From an uncultured Alphaproteobacteria bacterium (lineage in GTDB: Bacteria; Pseudomonadota; Alphaproteobacteria; HIMB59; GCA-002718135): a stretch of DNA of 61,920 nucleotides. A program made the translations under genes and the position numbers. Below, in pieces: positions 1-10,398 of this stretch. The notes below the pieces were generated by a model. The model was not told the DNA's origin and ran no database searches. It saw only the letters and a program-made list of their open reading frames with translations. How positions within the stretch are numbered: position 1 is the stretch's first letter; the number at the start of each line of letters is the position of its first letter. Location: contig CACJSL010000004.1 in the NCBI GenBank assembly GCA_902596065.1, positions 1-61,920 of the forward strand. The letters are read 5' to 3'.

Positions 1-1620
1 CAACCCCCCAGCTAGGTGTGCTGTAGAGCTACTAATTGTTATAAATAAATCTAGATTTACTAGTAAGGCTGCCAAATTTTCAAAGTCATTAAATAAATCA
101 ATATTAGGATAATTCATAATATTCAATTTTTCTTTTTTGTTTAATTTTTCTATTTCTTTTTCATAATTTCCATATTGTAAGTTTATAAAAGATATTTCAG
201 GCATTTTCAGAATTGGTAAAAAAGAATTTAAATTAATTGATTTTTCTTCCCCAAAAAATTTTCTTTTACTTAGCCAGGAAAAACCAATTTTTATTTTTTT
301 ACATTTTTTATCTAAAACTTCTTTTATATTTTTGATATTAGCTGAATCAGCTCTTAGAAATGCTTCTTGAGGAAAGCTAGTTTTGGTATTTCTAAATTTT
401 GAAGGCAAACTTCCTGCAAAAATTGCTTTATTATAATTTTTTAACTGATCTTTAGATGAAGATATTTTTTTATAAGGAATAAAATTATCAGACTTAAATG
501 ATCTTTTAAAAAGAGAAATTAATCTTTCATCTGTTTCAATAATGGTTTTGGGATATGTGTTTAATAAATCATTATAAATTGAGCTGAACAAAATTTCATC
601 ACCAATACCCTGTTCTTTTATTAAAATAACTTTATCATTTTTTGAAATATCTTGAAATGAGCCGAGTTTTTCTTTTATGTTATCCATATAGCTCCCCGGT
701 ATAATAAATTTATCTTTATTTATTCCTTCGGAAAGCATTTTCCATGCTTTTTGATATTCTTGTTTATATATTAGGAATGATGAATAATTTTTCTTAAAAT
801 TATTATTGTTAGGATCTTCTTTTTCAACATACTGAAAATATTTTTCTGCTTCATTAAAGTTTTCATTAAAAAAATATCCAATAGCTAAGTTTAAATTAAC
901 TGAATTACTTTTTGTTTTTTCTTTAACACTTTCTAAAAATTTTATTCCTTCATTATATTTACCTGTTTCTATTAATAGTGCGCCCATATTAATGATGCCT
1001 TCAATAAAATTAGGAAAAATTGCTAGAGTTTTTTGGAGATACTCAATTGCGATTTTTGGTTCATCTAACTGTCTGAAACAAGTACTTAAGTTATTTAAAA
1101 TAGGGTAATAGTTAGGACTTATTTCAATTCCTTTTAAAAATACTTCTTTTGCTTTTTGTAACTCATTGCTTTTTAGATAAATAAGTCCTTGAATATTTAA
1201 ACCTAAGTGATCATTGGGATTTAATTTTATAAAATTATTAATTATTTTTTTTGCATCATTAATCTTGTTTTGATGAAAATATACATTTGCTTTTTCTCTT
1301 AATGCAGGATGAAAAACTGGATTTATTTTTAATACTTCCTCTAAAAGAGGTAGGCATTTGTCATACTGTTTTTTTTGAAAAAAAATTAAACTTAAGTTAA
1401 ATCGTGATTGCCAATGAAGTTTGTTTTTTATTAATACTTGCTTGTATATAGTTATTGCTTCGTCTATCTCTTCTAAAACTTCACACATGTAGCCTAGATT
1501 ATATAATGCGATAATATCTTTAGGATTTTTCTTCGTAAATTTTTTTAGTTTATTAAATGCAATTAGTTTATCAGAATTTTGAAATTCATTTAAAATGCTG
1601 TTTAAAGAAATATTAGACAT
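1..1620 (-). CDS. TPR-repeat protein with C-terminal glycosyltransferase-like domain (partial, runs off the window start)
   Basis: Reverse-strand frame is open from ATG at 1620 (MSNISLNSILNEFQNSDKLIAFNKLKKF...) to position 1; TPR-like repeats (LYNLGYMCEVLEEIDEAITIYKQ, LNIQGLIYLKSNELQKAKEVF) then a domain ending LDLFITISSSTAHLAGG as in the paralogue at 25385-26854. Confidence 0.75.
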   Translation of the reverse strand, partial: MSNISLNSILNEFQNSDKLIAFNKLKKFTKKNPKDIIALYNLGYMCEVLEEIDEAITIYKQVLIKNKLHWQSRFNLSLIFFQKKQYDKCLPLLEEVLKINPVFHPALREKANVYFHQNKINDAKKIINNFIKLNPNDHLGLNIQGLIYLKSNELQKAKEVFLKGIEISPNYYPILNNLSTCFRQLDEPKIAIEYLQKTLAIFPNFIEGIINMGALLIETGKYNEGIKFLESVKEKTKSNSVNLNLAIGYFFNENFNEAEKYFQYVEKEDPNNNNFKKNYSSFLIYKQEYQKAWKMLSEGINKDKFIIPGSYMDNIKEKLGSFQDISKNDKVILIKEQGIGDEILFSSIYNDLLNTYPKTIIETDERLISLFKRSFKSDNFIPYKKISSSKDQLKNYNKAIFAGSLPSKFRNTKTSFPQEAFLRADSANIKNIKEVLDKKCKKIKIGFSWLSKRKFFGEEKSINLNSFLPILKMPEISFINLQYGNYEKEIEKLNKKEKLNIMNYPNIDLFNDFENLAALLVNLDLFITISSSTAHLAGGL

Positions 1621-1623
1621 AAA

Positions 1624-1653
1624 AAAACCTGACTATTATATAGTCAGGTTTTA
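1624..1653 (-). terminator. Rho-independent terminator downstream of the Bax inhibitor-1 family gene
   Basis: Inverted repeat aaaacctgacta-ttata-tagtcaggtttt with A/T tracts, just after the stop of the minus-strand gene at 1672. Confidence 0.75.
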
Positions 1654-1671
1654 TTGTGTAATGAAGAAATT

Positions 1672-2421
1672 TTATCTTCTTTGCCCAAAAAGTTGCAATA
1701 AAAGTATAAATAAGTTGATGAAATCAAGATATAATCTTAGAGCTCCCATTAAAGCTTTTTTAGAACCAACTGAATCTGAATCTCCTGCATAATACATATT
1801 TTTAATAGTTTGAGTGTCATATGCTGTTAAACCAACAAATACCAAAACTCCTATTATAGAAATTACAAAAGCCATAGGGCCAGATTGAATAAAAATATTA
1901 ACAATACTTGCCAAGATAATTCCAATTAAGCCCATAAATAAAAAGCCACCAAGTTTTGTTAAATCTCTTTTAGTTGTATAGCCATAAAGACTCATTGCTG
2001 CAAAAGTTCCTGCAGTAATAAAAAATACTCTTGCTATAGATGTGCCAGTAAACTGCACAAAAACAGAAGCTAGAGATAATCCCATAATTGATGCAAACAA
2101 CCAGAATGTAATTTGAGCACTTGAAACAGACATTTTATTAATTCTAGCACTTAAATAAAAAACAAAACCCAGAGGGGCAAGCATGATAATCCACGATAAA
2201 CCAGAATTAAAAAGCGCTTGTCCAAGTGATGTCAAAATAACTCCGTTTGGTGTAAATGCTGCTACTGATGCTTTACCAAAAAAATAAGCGATAAAACCAG
2301 TAAGTACTAAGCCAGTTGTCATATAGTTATAAACTTTCAGCATATATGCTCTTAAGCCTTCATCAATACCAGCTTGATCAGCTGTTTTTGAATAAGTTCT
2401 TTGATTAAAGTCTAAAGCCAT
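1672..2421 (-). CDS. Bax inhibitor-1 / YccA family membrane protein
   Basis: 249 aa, about seven TM segments, AYDTQTIKNMYY motif and N-terminal region typical of the family. Confidence 0.85.
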   Translation of the reverse strand: MALDFNQRTYSKTADQAGIDEGLRAYMLKVYNYMTTGLVLTGFIAYFFGKASVAAFTPNGVILTSLGQALFNSGLSWIIMLAPLGFVFYLSARINKMSVSSAQITFWLFASIMGLSLASVFVQFTGTSIARVFFITAGTFAAMSLYGYTTKRDLTKLGGFLFMGLIGIILASIVNIFIQSGPMAFVISIIGVLVFVGLTAYDTQTIKNMYYAGDSDSVGSKKALMGALRLYLDFINLFILLLQLFGQRR

Positions 2422-2504
2422 AAATTCTCCTTTTAATTATTACTAATATCGCTATAAATTTGTTAAATTCAAGATATTTAGGAAAAAATTAATATAAATT
2501 TATT

Positions 2505-3557
2505 ATGAGGTATAGAAAATTAGGAAATACAAATACTGACGTAAGCGTCATTTGTCTTGGAACCATGACTTTTGGAGAGCAAAACTCTGAAAAAGATGGT
2601 TTTGAGCAAATGGACTACGCAATTGATAGAGGAGTTAACTTTATTGATACAGCTGAAATGTATGCTGTTCCAACAAGAGCTGAAACATATGGTAAAACTG
2701 AAGAGATAGTTGGAAATTGGATTAAATCTAAAAAAAATAGAGATAAAGTTATTTTAGCGACAAAAATAGCCTCTAAATCAAATGGACTTTCTTGGGTAAG
2801 AGAAGGTGGAAAAAAATTAAGTTTTAATAAAAAAAATATAAATGCCGCTATAGATGCTAGTCTAAAAAGATTAAAGACTGATTATGTTGATTTATATCAA
2901 CTTCATTGGCCAGAAAGAAATGTACCAAAGTTTGGTGTTATGGATTTTGAATATGATCCAAATGATAATGAATGGACCGCAATTGAAGAAGTTTTAGAAA
3001 ATTTAAACCAATTAATAGATCAAGGCAAAGTAAGATATATAGGAGTTTCTAATGAAACACCTTGGGGTTTAATGAAATTTATGCAGGTTGCTAAAGAAAA
3101 AAATTTACCTGTTATGGTTTCGATTCAAAATGTCTATAATTTAGTCAATCGAGTTTTTGATATAGCTAACTCAGAAGTTTCATTAAGAGAAAATTGTGGG
3201 CTATTAGCTTATTCGCCTTTAGCAGGGGGGCGTTTAAGTGGCAAATATTTAAATGATCAAAATCCAAAAAATTCAAGATACACACTTTTCGCATCTATTT
3301 TTGAAAGACATAGAACGCCAAGAGGAGAAGTTGCTATTTCAAAATATGTTAATTTAGCAAATAAATATAACATTGCCCCCTCCACATTTGCTAATGCTTT
3401 TGTTAATGACAGGCCTTTTGTAACTAGTAATATTATTGGGGCAACAACAATGGACCAGCTTAAAGAAAATATTGACAGTATAGACATTAAGTTCTCAGAT
3501 GAAATATTACGAGAAATTGAAGATATTCATCTTGCAGATCCTAATCCATGCGTGTGA
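2505..3557 (+). CDS. Aldo/keto reductase (Tas-like)
   Basis: MRYRKLGNTNTDVSVICLGTMTFGEQN, GVNFIDTAEMYAVP, DYVDLYQLHWPERN motifs. Confidence 0.9.
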   Translation: MRYRKLGNTNTDVSVICLGTMTFGEQNSEKDGFEQMDYAIDRGVNFIDTAEMYAVPTRAETYGKTEEIVGNWIKSKKNRDKVILATKIASKSNGLSWVREGGKKLSFNKKNINAAIDASLKRLKTDYVDLYQLHWPERNVPKFGVMDFEYDPNDNEWTAIEEVLENLNQLIDQGKVRYIGVSNETPWGLMKFMQVAKEKNLPVMVSIQNVYNLVNRVFDIANSEVSLRENCGLLAYSPLAGGRLSGKYLNDQNPKNSRYTLFASIFERHRTPRGEVAISKYVNLANKYNIAPSTFANAFVNDRPFVTSNIIGATTMDQLKENIDSIDIKFSDEILREIEDIHLADPNPCV

Positions 3558-3583
3558 TATTTTAAATATTATTATTTTAGGAA

Positions 3584-4447
3584 TTAAATTTTAATTTTAT
3601 TCAATAATTTTTCAACATCTCTAATATAGGTCCGATCCCAAAGATGAACATTTAAAAGACAATAATATAATTGATAAATTGGCTCATATTCAAAATACTC
3701 TCTTTCAATAGGTATAATATTAGAATAAACTTTTATAAATTCTTCATTAACAAAATTAAACCAAGTTAAATAAGCTATTTCTAATTCATTATGTCCAAAA
3801 AAAATTCCTGGATCTATTAGCCCTACTAATTTACCATTGTTGTATAAAATATTACCCGCCCATAAATCTCCATGTAATAATCTAGGAATAGGATTGTTTG
3901 GTATCAAATTATGAATATTTTTTAATAATTTTTCAATTCTCTGGTTTATGTGACTTGCCATCGGGTTATCATTATTAATTAACTCAAAAATAGAATTTAA
4001 TCTTTTGTCTCTAAAAAAAATATCCCAATTATCTGTGAATTCATTTTTTTGTTTTAAAGCTCCAATTTGCGAATCAAATTTAAAACCATATTTTTCGTGT
4101 GTATTTTGATGAATTTTTAATATTTCTTCTGCTAAGATAATTTGATAATTTTTATCTTTAATATTATTATTTTCAATGTAATCGATAATAAGAAGCTCAT
4201 TTGAATTGAATTTTATCTTAGGTACAAGCGATGTTATATTTGCTAAATAAGATAATGAATTCTTTTCGCTAATAATAGAATTAAATTCCTCTTTTTTATT
4301 TTGATAATATTTTACTACAAAAGCCTCATTATTTTTTAACAATATTTTTTCACATATCATATTGAATGAATTAGAAAGTATTTTTCTAGTTTTTATTTTT
4401 TTATCTGATACGTAATTGGCTATTTGATTTTCTACTATTTTATTCAC
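3584..4447 (-). CDS. Fructosamine kinase / aminoglycoside phosphotransferase family protein
   Basis: RLLHGDLWAGNILYNNGKLVGLIDPGIFFGHNELEIAYL kinase motif. Confidence 0.85.
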   Translation of the reverse strand: MNKIVENQIANYVSDKKIKTRKILSNSFNMICEKILLKNNEAFVVKYYQNKKEEFNSIISEKNSLSYLANITSLVPKIKFNSNELLIIDYIENNNIKDKNYQIILAEEILKIHQNTHEKYGFKFDSQIGALKQKNEFTDNWDIFFRDKRLNSIFELINNDNPMASHINQRIEKLLKNIHNLIPNNPIPRLLHGDLWAGNILYNNGKLVGLIDPGIFFGHNELEIAYLTWFNFVNEEFIKVYSNIIPIEREYFEYEPIYQLYYCLLNVHLWDRTYIRDVEKLLNKIKI

Positions 4448-4477
4448 GATTAAAATTTTATAAAATTATAATAATTA

Positions 4478-5473
4478 TTATGAAATTTTTGTATATATTT
4501 TTCCAGTATTTATTCTTGCATGATTAAATATTTTTTCATTAGTCCATTTAGAAAGTCCTCTTAGTTCTTTTTTATTTAATAAATTTAATTTCTTGAAAAT
4601 ACTATTTGCTACTGAAGGTAATGCTCTTTCATTTCCATCCTCAACCTTAATAATTCCTCCAACCTTTTTTTCTTTATGAGCGAATAACAATACTCCTTCA
4701 GCACCTCCCTTCGCAAAAATTTTTCCCCCAGTAATTTTAATTAGTTGACAAGGGTATATGTTTTTGCTTCCTGTAAGTTGAGGATATCTTTCAATAGCTT
4801 TTAAAAGAATTTTAACCTCTTTATTATATTTATTTTTTTCATCATAACTTTTAATTATATTGATCATTGCAATAGCAAGGTTTTCCATAGGAAAAGCATA
4901 TTGTGGTGCACTGCAACCATCTATGCCCTTTTGAATTTTTTTAACCTTACATTCTGTAAAGTCTTCTAAGCATTTTCTTATTTTTTTTTGGTATGGATGA
5001 TTAATATTTAAATAATCTACAATATTTAAGTTGTTAGCTTTACAACCTGAAATCATCCCCAAATGTTTTCCAGCACAATTATTATGTAATTGATTTGGTT
5101 TGATACCACTTAATAATATTTTGTTAGAAGATTTTAAATTTATAGGATTGTGGACTCCACATTTTAATTGATGTATTTTTATTTTTGTTTTTTCTAACCA
5201 TTTTTTTAATACATTTATATGTTCCTGCTCTCCACAATGAGACGAACAACAAATTGCTATCTGTTTTTGTGTTAAATTATATTTATTTTTTGCTTGAGAC
5301 TGAATAAAAGGAATAGCTTGTAATATTTTAATCGCTGATCTTGGATAAACTAAGTCTTTATTATTTTTAGTCGAAAAAACTGTTTTGTAATTATAGTTTT
5401 TTATAACACACTTTGATTTGTGAGTACTCTCAATAAGATTTCCCCTAGTTATGTGGGTCTGTATTTGTGTCAT
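4478..5473 (-). CDS. Asparaginase, L-asparaginase II family
   Basis: RGNLIESTHKSKCVI, CCSSHCGEQEHINVL, HNNCAGKHLGMI, GIDGCSAPQYAFPM motifs. Confidence 0.85.
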   Translation of the reverse strand: MTQIQTHITRGNLIESTHKSKCVIKNYNYKTVFSTKNNKDLVYPRSAIKILQAIPFIQSQAKNKYNLTQKQIAICCSSHCGEQEHINVLKKWLEKTKIKIHQLKCGVHNPINLKSSNKILLSGIKPNQLHNNCAGKHLGMISGCKANNLNIVDYLNINHPYQKKIRKCLEDFTECKVKKIQKGIDGCSAPQYAFPMENLAIAMINIIKSYDEKNKYNKEVKILLKAIERYPQLTGSKNIYPCQLIKITGGKIFAKGGAEGVLLFAHKEKKVGGIIKVEDGNERALPSVANSIFKKLNLLNKKELRGLSKWTNEKIFNHARINTGKIYTKIS

Positions 5474-5644
5474 AACCTATAATGTCATAAAATACAGTAC
5501 AAGTCTCTTTGAATTTTTTTTAGCATTTTAAATTTTTTAGCAAAATAATCAAATTTACAATAATATTAAATATCCATAAAATGTTAAAACTACCTTCCAA
5601 CCTTTAATTTTTTGGTATAATAGAAACTTACAGTAATTAGTATT

Positions 5645-6118
5645 ATGAATAAAATATTAAGTTTATTTTTTGGAATTTCTTTTTTTATCCTTTCATTTTC
5701 ACCCTCAGTTTTTGGTGAGATTATCAAAGGCCAATGGGAATTTGTAAAAGAGCCAGAATACTGCTTTATTCAAAGTGCTCCAATTGAAACAAAAATTCCA
5801 GAAGGTAAAACTAGAGGACAACATTATATCCTGGTATATAGAATGCATAAAAGCCCTGATATAATAGTTCAAATAACTGCAGGATTTAATTACAAAGATT
5901 CGGGTGCAGTCGAGGTTAAAATTGATTCTAGTAACTATGATTTTTATACAGACGGGGATACTGCTTGGGCTAAAGAAGATAAAAAAGTCATATATGCAAT
6001 GAAAAAGGGATTACAATTAGAGACAACTGGAATTTCAAGTAAGGGAACTAAGGTTATTGATATTTATACTTTGAAAGGATTTACCTCAGCAGTTAACAAA
6101 CTTACCAAAGATTGTTAA
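5645..6118 (+). CDS. Invasion-associated locus B (IalB) family exported protein
   Basis: Signal peptide followed by [18 protein letters not shown]...[25 protein letters not shown]. Confidence 0.7.
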   Translation: MNKILSLFFGISFFILSFSPSVFGEIIKGQWEFVKEPEYCFIQSAPIETKIPEGKTRGQHYILVYRMHKSPDIIVQITAGFNYKDSGAVEVKIDSSNYDFYTDGDTAWAKEDKKVIYAMKKGLQLETTGISSKGTKVIDIYTLKGFTSAVNKLTKDC

Positions 6119-6119
6119 C

Positions 6120-7307
6120 GTGGTAAAAAAAATAGTACTAGCATATTCAGGTGGGTTAGACACAAGTGTTATATTAAAATGGTTACAACTAAAATATAAT
6201 TGTCCTGTAGCAACATTTACAGCTGATTTAGGGCAAGGAGATGAGCTTGAGCCAATAAAGGAAAAAGCAGAATCACTTGGGGTAAAAGAAATATTCATAG
6301 AAAATCTTCAAGAAGAATTTGTAAAAAACTATGTCTTCCCAATGTTCAGAGCAAATACCTTATATGAAGGATCATATTTATTAGGAACGGCTATAGCAAG
6401 ACCCCTAATAGCAAAAAGACAAATTGAAATAGCAAAGGAAATAGGAGCAGATTCAGTAGCTCATGGTGCAACCGGCAAAGGAAATGATCAAGTACGTTTT
6501 GAGTTAGGTTACTATGCAAACGACTCTTCAATAATTGTTATAGCTCCTTGGAGAGAGTGGGATTTAAGTTCTAGAAAAGAATTAGTTAATTTTGCTCAAA
6601 AATATCAAATACCAATTCCTAAAGATAAAAAAGGTGAACCTCCTTTTAGTACAGATGCTAATCTGTTACATACTTCTTCAGAAGGTAAAGTTTTGGAAGA
6701 TCCATGGTTGGAGGCGCCTGAATATGTATATAATCGTACAACCTCTCTATTAGATGCACCTGATAAGCCTGAAGAAATAAATATTATTTTTGAGAATGGA
6801 GACCCTATTGCTGTAAATAACAAAAAGATGAAAGCTCATGAAATTCTTACTTCCTTAAACAATATAGCTGGCAAACATGGAGTCGGACGAATTGATATTG
6901 TTGAAAATAGATTAGTAGGTATGAAATCCAGAGGTGTTTATGAAACTCCAGGAGGAACTATACTGCTTCATGCACATAGAGCAATTGAGAGCATAACTTT
7001 AGACAGAGGTGAGGCTCATTTAAAAGATGAAATTATGCCTAAATATGCAGAGATAATTTACAATGGCCTTTGGTTTTCTTCAGAGAGAGAATCAATGCAA
7101 AAAATTATTGATAAAACTCAAGTAAATGTCTCTGGAGAAGTTTGTTTAAAAATTTATAAAGGAAACGTAATAGTATGTGGCCGTAAATCAAAAAATAGCT
7201 TATACGATACGTCTTTAGTATCTTTTGATGAAGAAGGTCAATTTAATCAAAAAGATGCCGAAGGTTTTATAAAAATTTTATCACTACGTTTAAAAAAAAG
7301 AAAATAA
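6120..7307 (+). CDS. argG: Argininosuccinate synthase
   Basis: GTG start; [35 protein letters not shown]. Confidence 0.97.
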   Translation: MVKKIVLAYSGGLDTSVILKWLQLKYNCPVATFTADLGQGDELEPIKEKAESLGVKEIFIENLQEEFVKNYVFPMFRANTLYEGSYLLGTAIARPLIAKRQIEIAKEIGADSVAHGATGKGNDQVRFELGYYANDSSIIVIAPWREWDLSSRKELVNFAQKYQIPIPKDKKGEPPFSTDANLLHTSSEGKVLEDPWLEAPEYVYNRTTSLLDAPDKPEEINIIFENGDPIAVNNKKMKAHEILTSLNNIAGKHGVGRIDIVENRLVGMKSRGVYETPGGTILLHAHRAIESITLDRGEAHLKDEIMPKYAEIIYNGLWFSSERESMQKIIDKTQVNVSGEVCLKIYKGNVIVCGRKSKNSLYDTSLVSFDEEGQFNQKDAEGFIKILSLRLKKRK

Positions 7308-8189
7308 TTATCTTGAATTTTTGAATGCAATTGCTGTATTTCTTAATAAACAAGCAATTGTCATAGGACCCACACCTCCCGGCACAGGTGTAATTGCTGA
7401 GGCATTTTTTTCTGCTTCTTTAAAATCTACATCACCCACAAGTTTATTTTTTCTCTCACCACCAATTTCTACTTCTACGCGATTAATACCCACATCAATA
7501 ACAATTGCTCCTTTTTTTATCCATTCACCTTTTATCATTTTAGGTCTTCCAACTGCAGCAACGACTATATCAGCATTTTGACAAATACCAGGTAAGTCTT
7601 TTGTTTTAGAATGTGCAACAGTTACCGTACAAGATTCTTTAATTAATAATTGTGCCATAGGTTTTCCAACTATATTGGATCTTCCTACAACAACTGCATT
7701 TTTTCCTGCAAGTTCAATATTTAAACCTTTTAACATCAGAAGACATCCATAAGGAGTGCATGGGATAAGTAAATTTTCATCATTATGTGAGGCAATTGAA
7801 AGTTTACCAACATTTAGTGGATGAAAACCATCAGCATCTTTATCAGGATGAATGGAATCTAAAATTAATTGCTCATTCATGTGTTTAGGTAGCGGCAACT
7901 GTACCAAAATACCATTAACATTCTTTTGAGTATTTAATTTTTCAATTAAGTTTAGGAGCTCATCTTCAGATATAGATTCTTCAAGATGATGGTCTATTAC
8001 TTCAATTCCAACTTCTTGGGCACTTTTAGTTTTAGCCTTTACATACACACTACTAGCTGCAACGTTTCCTACTTGAACAACTGCAAGTCCTGGAACAGCA
8101 TTATATTTTTTCTTTAAATCTTTAATTTCTTTATTTAAATCTTCCCTTAATTTTTTAGAAATTTCTTTTCCATCTATTATTATAGTCAT
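7308..8189 (-). CDS. folD: Bifunctional methylenetetrahydrofolate dehydrogenase/cyclohydrolase
   Basis: VVVGRSNIVGKPMAQLL, ITPVPGGVGPMTIACLL; start placed at MTIIIDGKEIS, where TAATG overlaps the YggT stop. Confidence 0.95.
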   Translation of the reverse strand: MTIIIDGKEISKKLREDLNKEIKDLKKKYNAVPGLAVVQVGNVAASSVYVKAKTKSAQEVGIEVIDHHLEESISEDELLNLIEKLNTQKNVNGILVQLPLPKHMNEQLILDSIHPDKDADGFHPLNVGKLSIASHNDENLLIPCTPYGCLLMLKGLNIELAGKNAVVVGRSNIVGKPMAQLLIKESCTVTVAHSKTKDLPGICQNADIVVAAVGRPKMIKGEWIKKGAIVIDVGINRVEVEIGGERKNKLVGDVDFKEAEKNASAITPVPGGVGPMTIACLLRNTAIAFKNSR

Positions 8190-8473
8190 TAATACCTCGG
8201 CCAATATTCAATTAATAAACTTTTAATAAACCATAACAGTAAGTAAACAATTACTGGTGAAATATCTATAGCACCTAAATTTGGTAAATATTGTCTTACA
8301 AGTCTTAAGCTAGGTTCACATAGTCGAAAAAGCGCATTCATCATACTAAATATAAATCGATTGGAAGTATTGATAATATTAAAACTAATTAACCAAGTCA
8401 TTATAATATAAATTAATAAAATAAATTGGTACAAATTTATGATTTGAATAATAAGCCCTAATAATGAATTCAT
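8189..8473 (-). CDS. YggT family membrane protein
   Basis: 94 aa, hydrophobic, LFRLCEPSLRLVRQYLPNLGAIDISPVIVYLLL. Confidence 0.85.
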   Translation of the reverse strand: MNSLLGLIIQIINLYQFILLIYIIMTWLISFNIINTSNRFIFSMMNALFRLCEPSLRLVRQYLPNLGAIDISPVIVYLLLWFIKSLLIEYWPRY

Positions 8474-8518
8474 GTATTTTGCACTTCGTAAAAATTTTTT
8501 TTATACTATTAATTAAAT

Positions 8519-8547
8519 AAAAAAAGCGGCTTAAGCCGCTTTTTTTA
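8519..8547 (-). terminator. Rho-independent terminator of the substrate-binding protein gene
   Basis: Perfect palindrome aaaaagcggcttaagccgcttttt. Confidence 0.85.
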
Positions 8548-8563
8548 AACAAAAACAATTAAA

Positions 8564-9394
8564 TTACATAGAAATATCTCTACCGAACCACTGTTTAGTG
8601 ATTTCTGCAGTAGTACCGTCGGCACTCATTTCAGCTATTGCTTTATTAAACATTTCTAAAATATCAGTGTCTTCTTTTCTAACAGCGCCACCAACACCAT
8701 CTCCAAAAACTCCTCCAGAGAATTTTGGTCCTGTTAAAACTACATCAACACCACCATCTGAGTCCATAAAATCAATAAGAGATCCAACATCAGCAAGTAT
8801 TGCATCGCATCGTCCTGCAGCTAAATCAAGATTATGATCATCAACTGCTTGGTAAAGTCTTACATCTACAGCTCCTGCCATATGTTTTTCTAAAAAGTTT
8901 TGATGAATTGTAGAAGATTGAACACAAACAGTCTTACCATTCATTGCAGCAATTAATTGACCTATAGCTGCCTGTTCTTTTCCACCTGCATTATTTAAAT
9001 TTACTTTTTCTGATCCAACTGACAAATTTGCTAATCCACTACCTTTTAAGACAGCAAAACTTGCAGGGTCGGTCATATATCCATTAGTAAAGTTTACTTT
9101 TTCTTTTCTTTCTTCAGTAATTGACATACCAGCAATGATGATGTCATACTTACCATTAAGTAAAGCAGGGATAATACCATCCCAATCTTGAGTTACCCAT
9201 TCACAGTCAGCACTCATTCTTTTGCACAGCTCATTACCAAAATCAATTTCAGCACCTTCAAGCTCGCCAGCAGAATTTAAATTATTCCAAGGTGGGTATG
9301 CACCTTCAGTTCCTATTCTTATTGTCTTAGCACTTGCAACTGTAGTTAAGCATAAAGCACTAAGAGCTATTAAAGATAATATAAATTTTTTCAC
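8564..9394 (-). CDS. Polar amino-acid-type ABC transporter substrate-binding protein
   Basis: GTG start, signal peptide, IRIGTEGAYPPWNNLNSAGELEGAEIDFGNELCKRM, GKYDIIIAGMSITEERKEKVNFTNGY. Confidence 0.9.
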   Translation of the reverse strand: MKKFILSLIALSALCLTTVASAKTIRIGTEGAYPPWNNLNSAGELEGAEIDFGNELCKRMSADCEWVTQDWDGIIPALLNGKYDIIIAGMSITEERKEKVNFTNGYMTDPASFAVLKGSGLANLSVGSEKVNLNNAGGKEQAAIGQLIAAMNGKTVCVQSSTIHQNFLEKHMAGAVDVRLYQAVDDHNLDLAAGRCDAILADVGSLIDFMDSDGGVDVVLTGPKFSGGVFGDGVGGAVRKEDTDILEMFNKAIAEMSADGTTAEITKQWFGRDISM

Positions 9395-9497
9395 AATTCC
9401 TCCTAATGACCTATACAGTTAATAGGTCTTAAAATTTTATTTTTATATGTTCGTTATAGTTAAAATTATAAAAAAGGAAATAAATAGTCAGCTTTTC

Positions 9498-9899
9498 TTA
9501 GTTTTTTTTGATTCTAAAAATTAGGAAAATCAAGGATATTGCTAAAATAACAAAAGGAAAGAACCATAAAAAATAATTTTTAATGTTCATTTGGGGCTCA
9601 AAGACTATGTATTCCCCATATCTTTGTACAAGAAATTTAATTATCTCTTTCTCAGTATGTCCACTTTCTAATTTTTGAACTATTATTTTTTTTATATCTT
9701 TTGAAAAGTCAGCATCTGAATCATAAATGCTTTGATTTTGGCAAGTCATACAACGTAATTTTGATGATATTTTTTTTAAATCTTTTTCAGAATATGCATT
9801 TGTAGAACCTGAGAACAGAAATATAAAAAAACAAATCAACAAAAATAAAAAATATTTTAGAAAATTTTCAGTTAAGTAAGGGATAAATATCATTTTCAA
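9498..9899 (-). CDS. ccmH: Cytochrome c-type biogenesis protein CcmH
   Basis: KLRCMTCQNQSIYDSDADFSKDIK (CxxC), C-terminal TM helix; ccm operon context. Confidence 0.92.
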   Translation of the reverse strand: MKMIFIPYLTENFLKYFLFLLICFFIFLFSGSTNAYSEKDLKKISSKLRCMTCQNQSIYDSDADFSKDIKKIIVQKLESGHTEKEIIKFLVQRYGEYIVFEPQMNIKNYFLWFFPFVILAISLIFLIFRIKKN

Positions 9900-10395
9900 T
9901 AATTTTTTTATCTAATGGGCCTAAGTGTTTATAGATAATTTTTCCGTTTTTATTAATTAAAAAAGTTTCTGGTAGTCCAAAAACTCCAAATTCTAAACCA
10001 ATTAAACCTTGTTTATCATAACCCACAAAATCATAAGGGTTACCATCTTTTTTCAAATAATCTAATGCGTCATTTTTTGAATCTTTATAATCAACTCCAA
10101 TTATAAATAAGTTAGGATACTCTTCTTTGATCGTAAAAAAAAGAGGGTGCTCAATTTTACAAGGAGCACACCAAGACGCAAAAAAATTAACTAAAATCAA
10201 TTTATCATTAAGTTCAATATTTGTTAAAAATTTTTTTTCATCAAATAAATCTGGGATTTTTATTTTTGGTACATCTTCATTTAAAAGAGCGCTAGGAGGT
10301 TTTTTAGGATCTTTGTTTTGTAAGAGATAAAATAATAAAAAACTTGAAATAATTAAAGTTAATATAAATGGTATAATTAATATAATTTTCTTCAT
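9868..10395 (-). CDS. ccmG: Thiol:disulfide interchange protein DsbE/CcmG
   Basis: ILVNFFASWCAPCKIEHPLF thioredoxin motif, GLPETFLINKNGKIIYKHLGPL. Confidence 0.93.
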   Translation of the reverse strand: MKKIILIIPFILTLIISSFLLFYLLQNKDPKKPPSALLNEDVPKIKIPDLFDEKKFLTNIELNDKLILVNFFASWCAPCKIEHPLFFTIKEEYPNLFIIGVDYKDSKNDALDYLKKDGNPYDFVGYDKQGLIGLEFGVFGLPETFLINKNGKIIYKHLGPLDKKIIENDIYPLLN

Positions 10396-10398
10396 ACT

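Noticed and set aside
1595-1792. 65-aa plus-strand ORF
   Set aside because: Antisense to the BI-1 family gene and the terminator hairpin; no family features.
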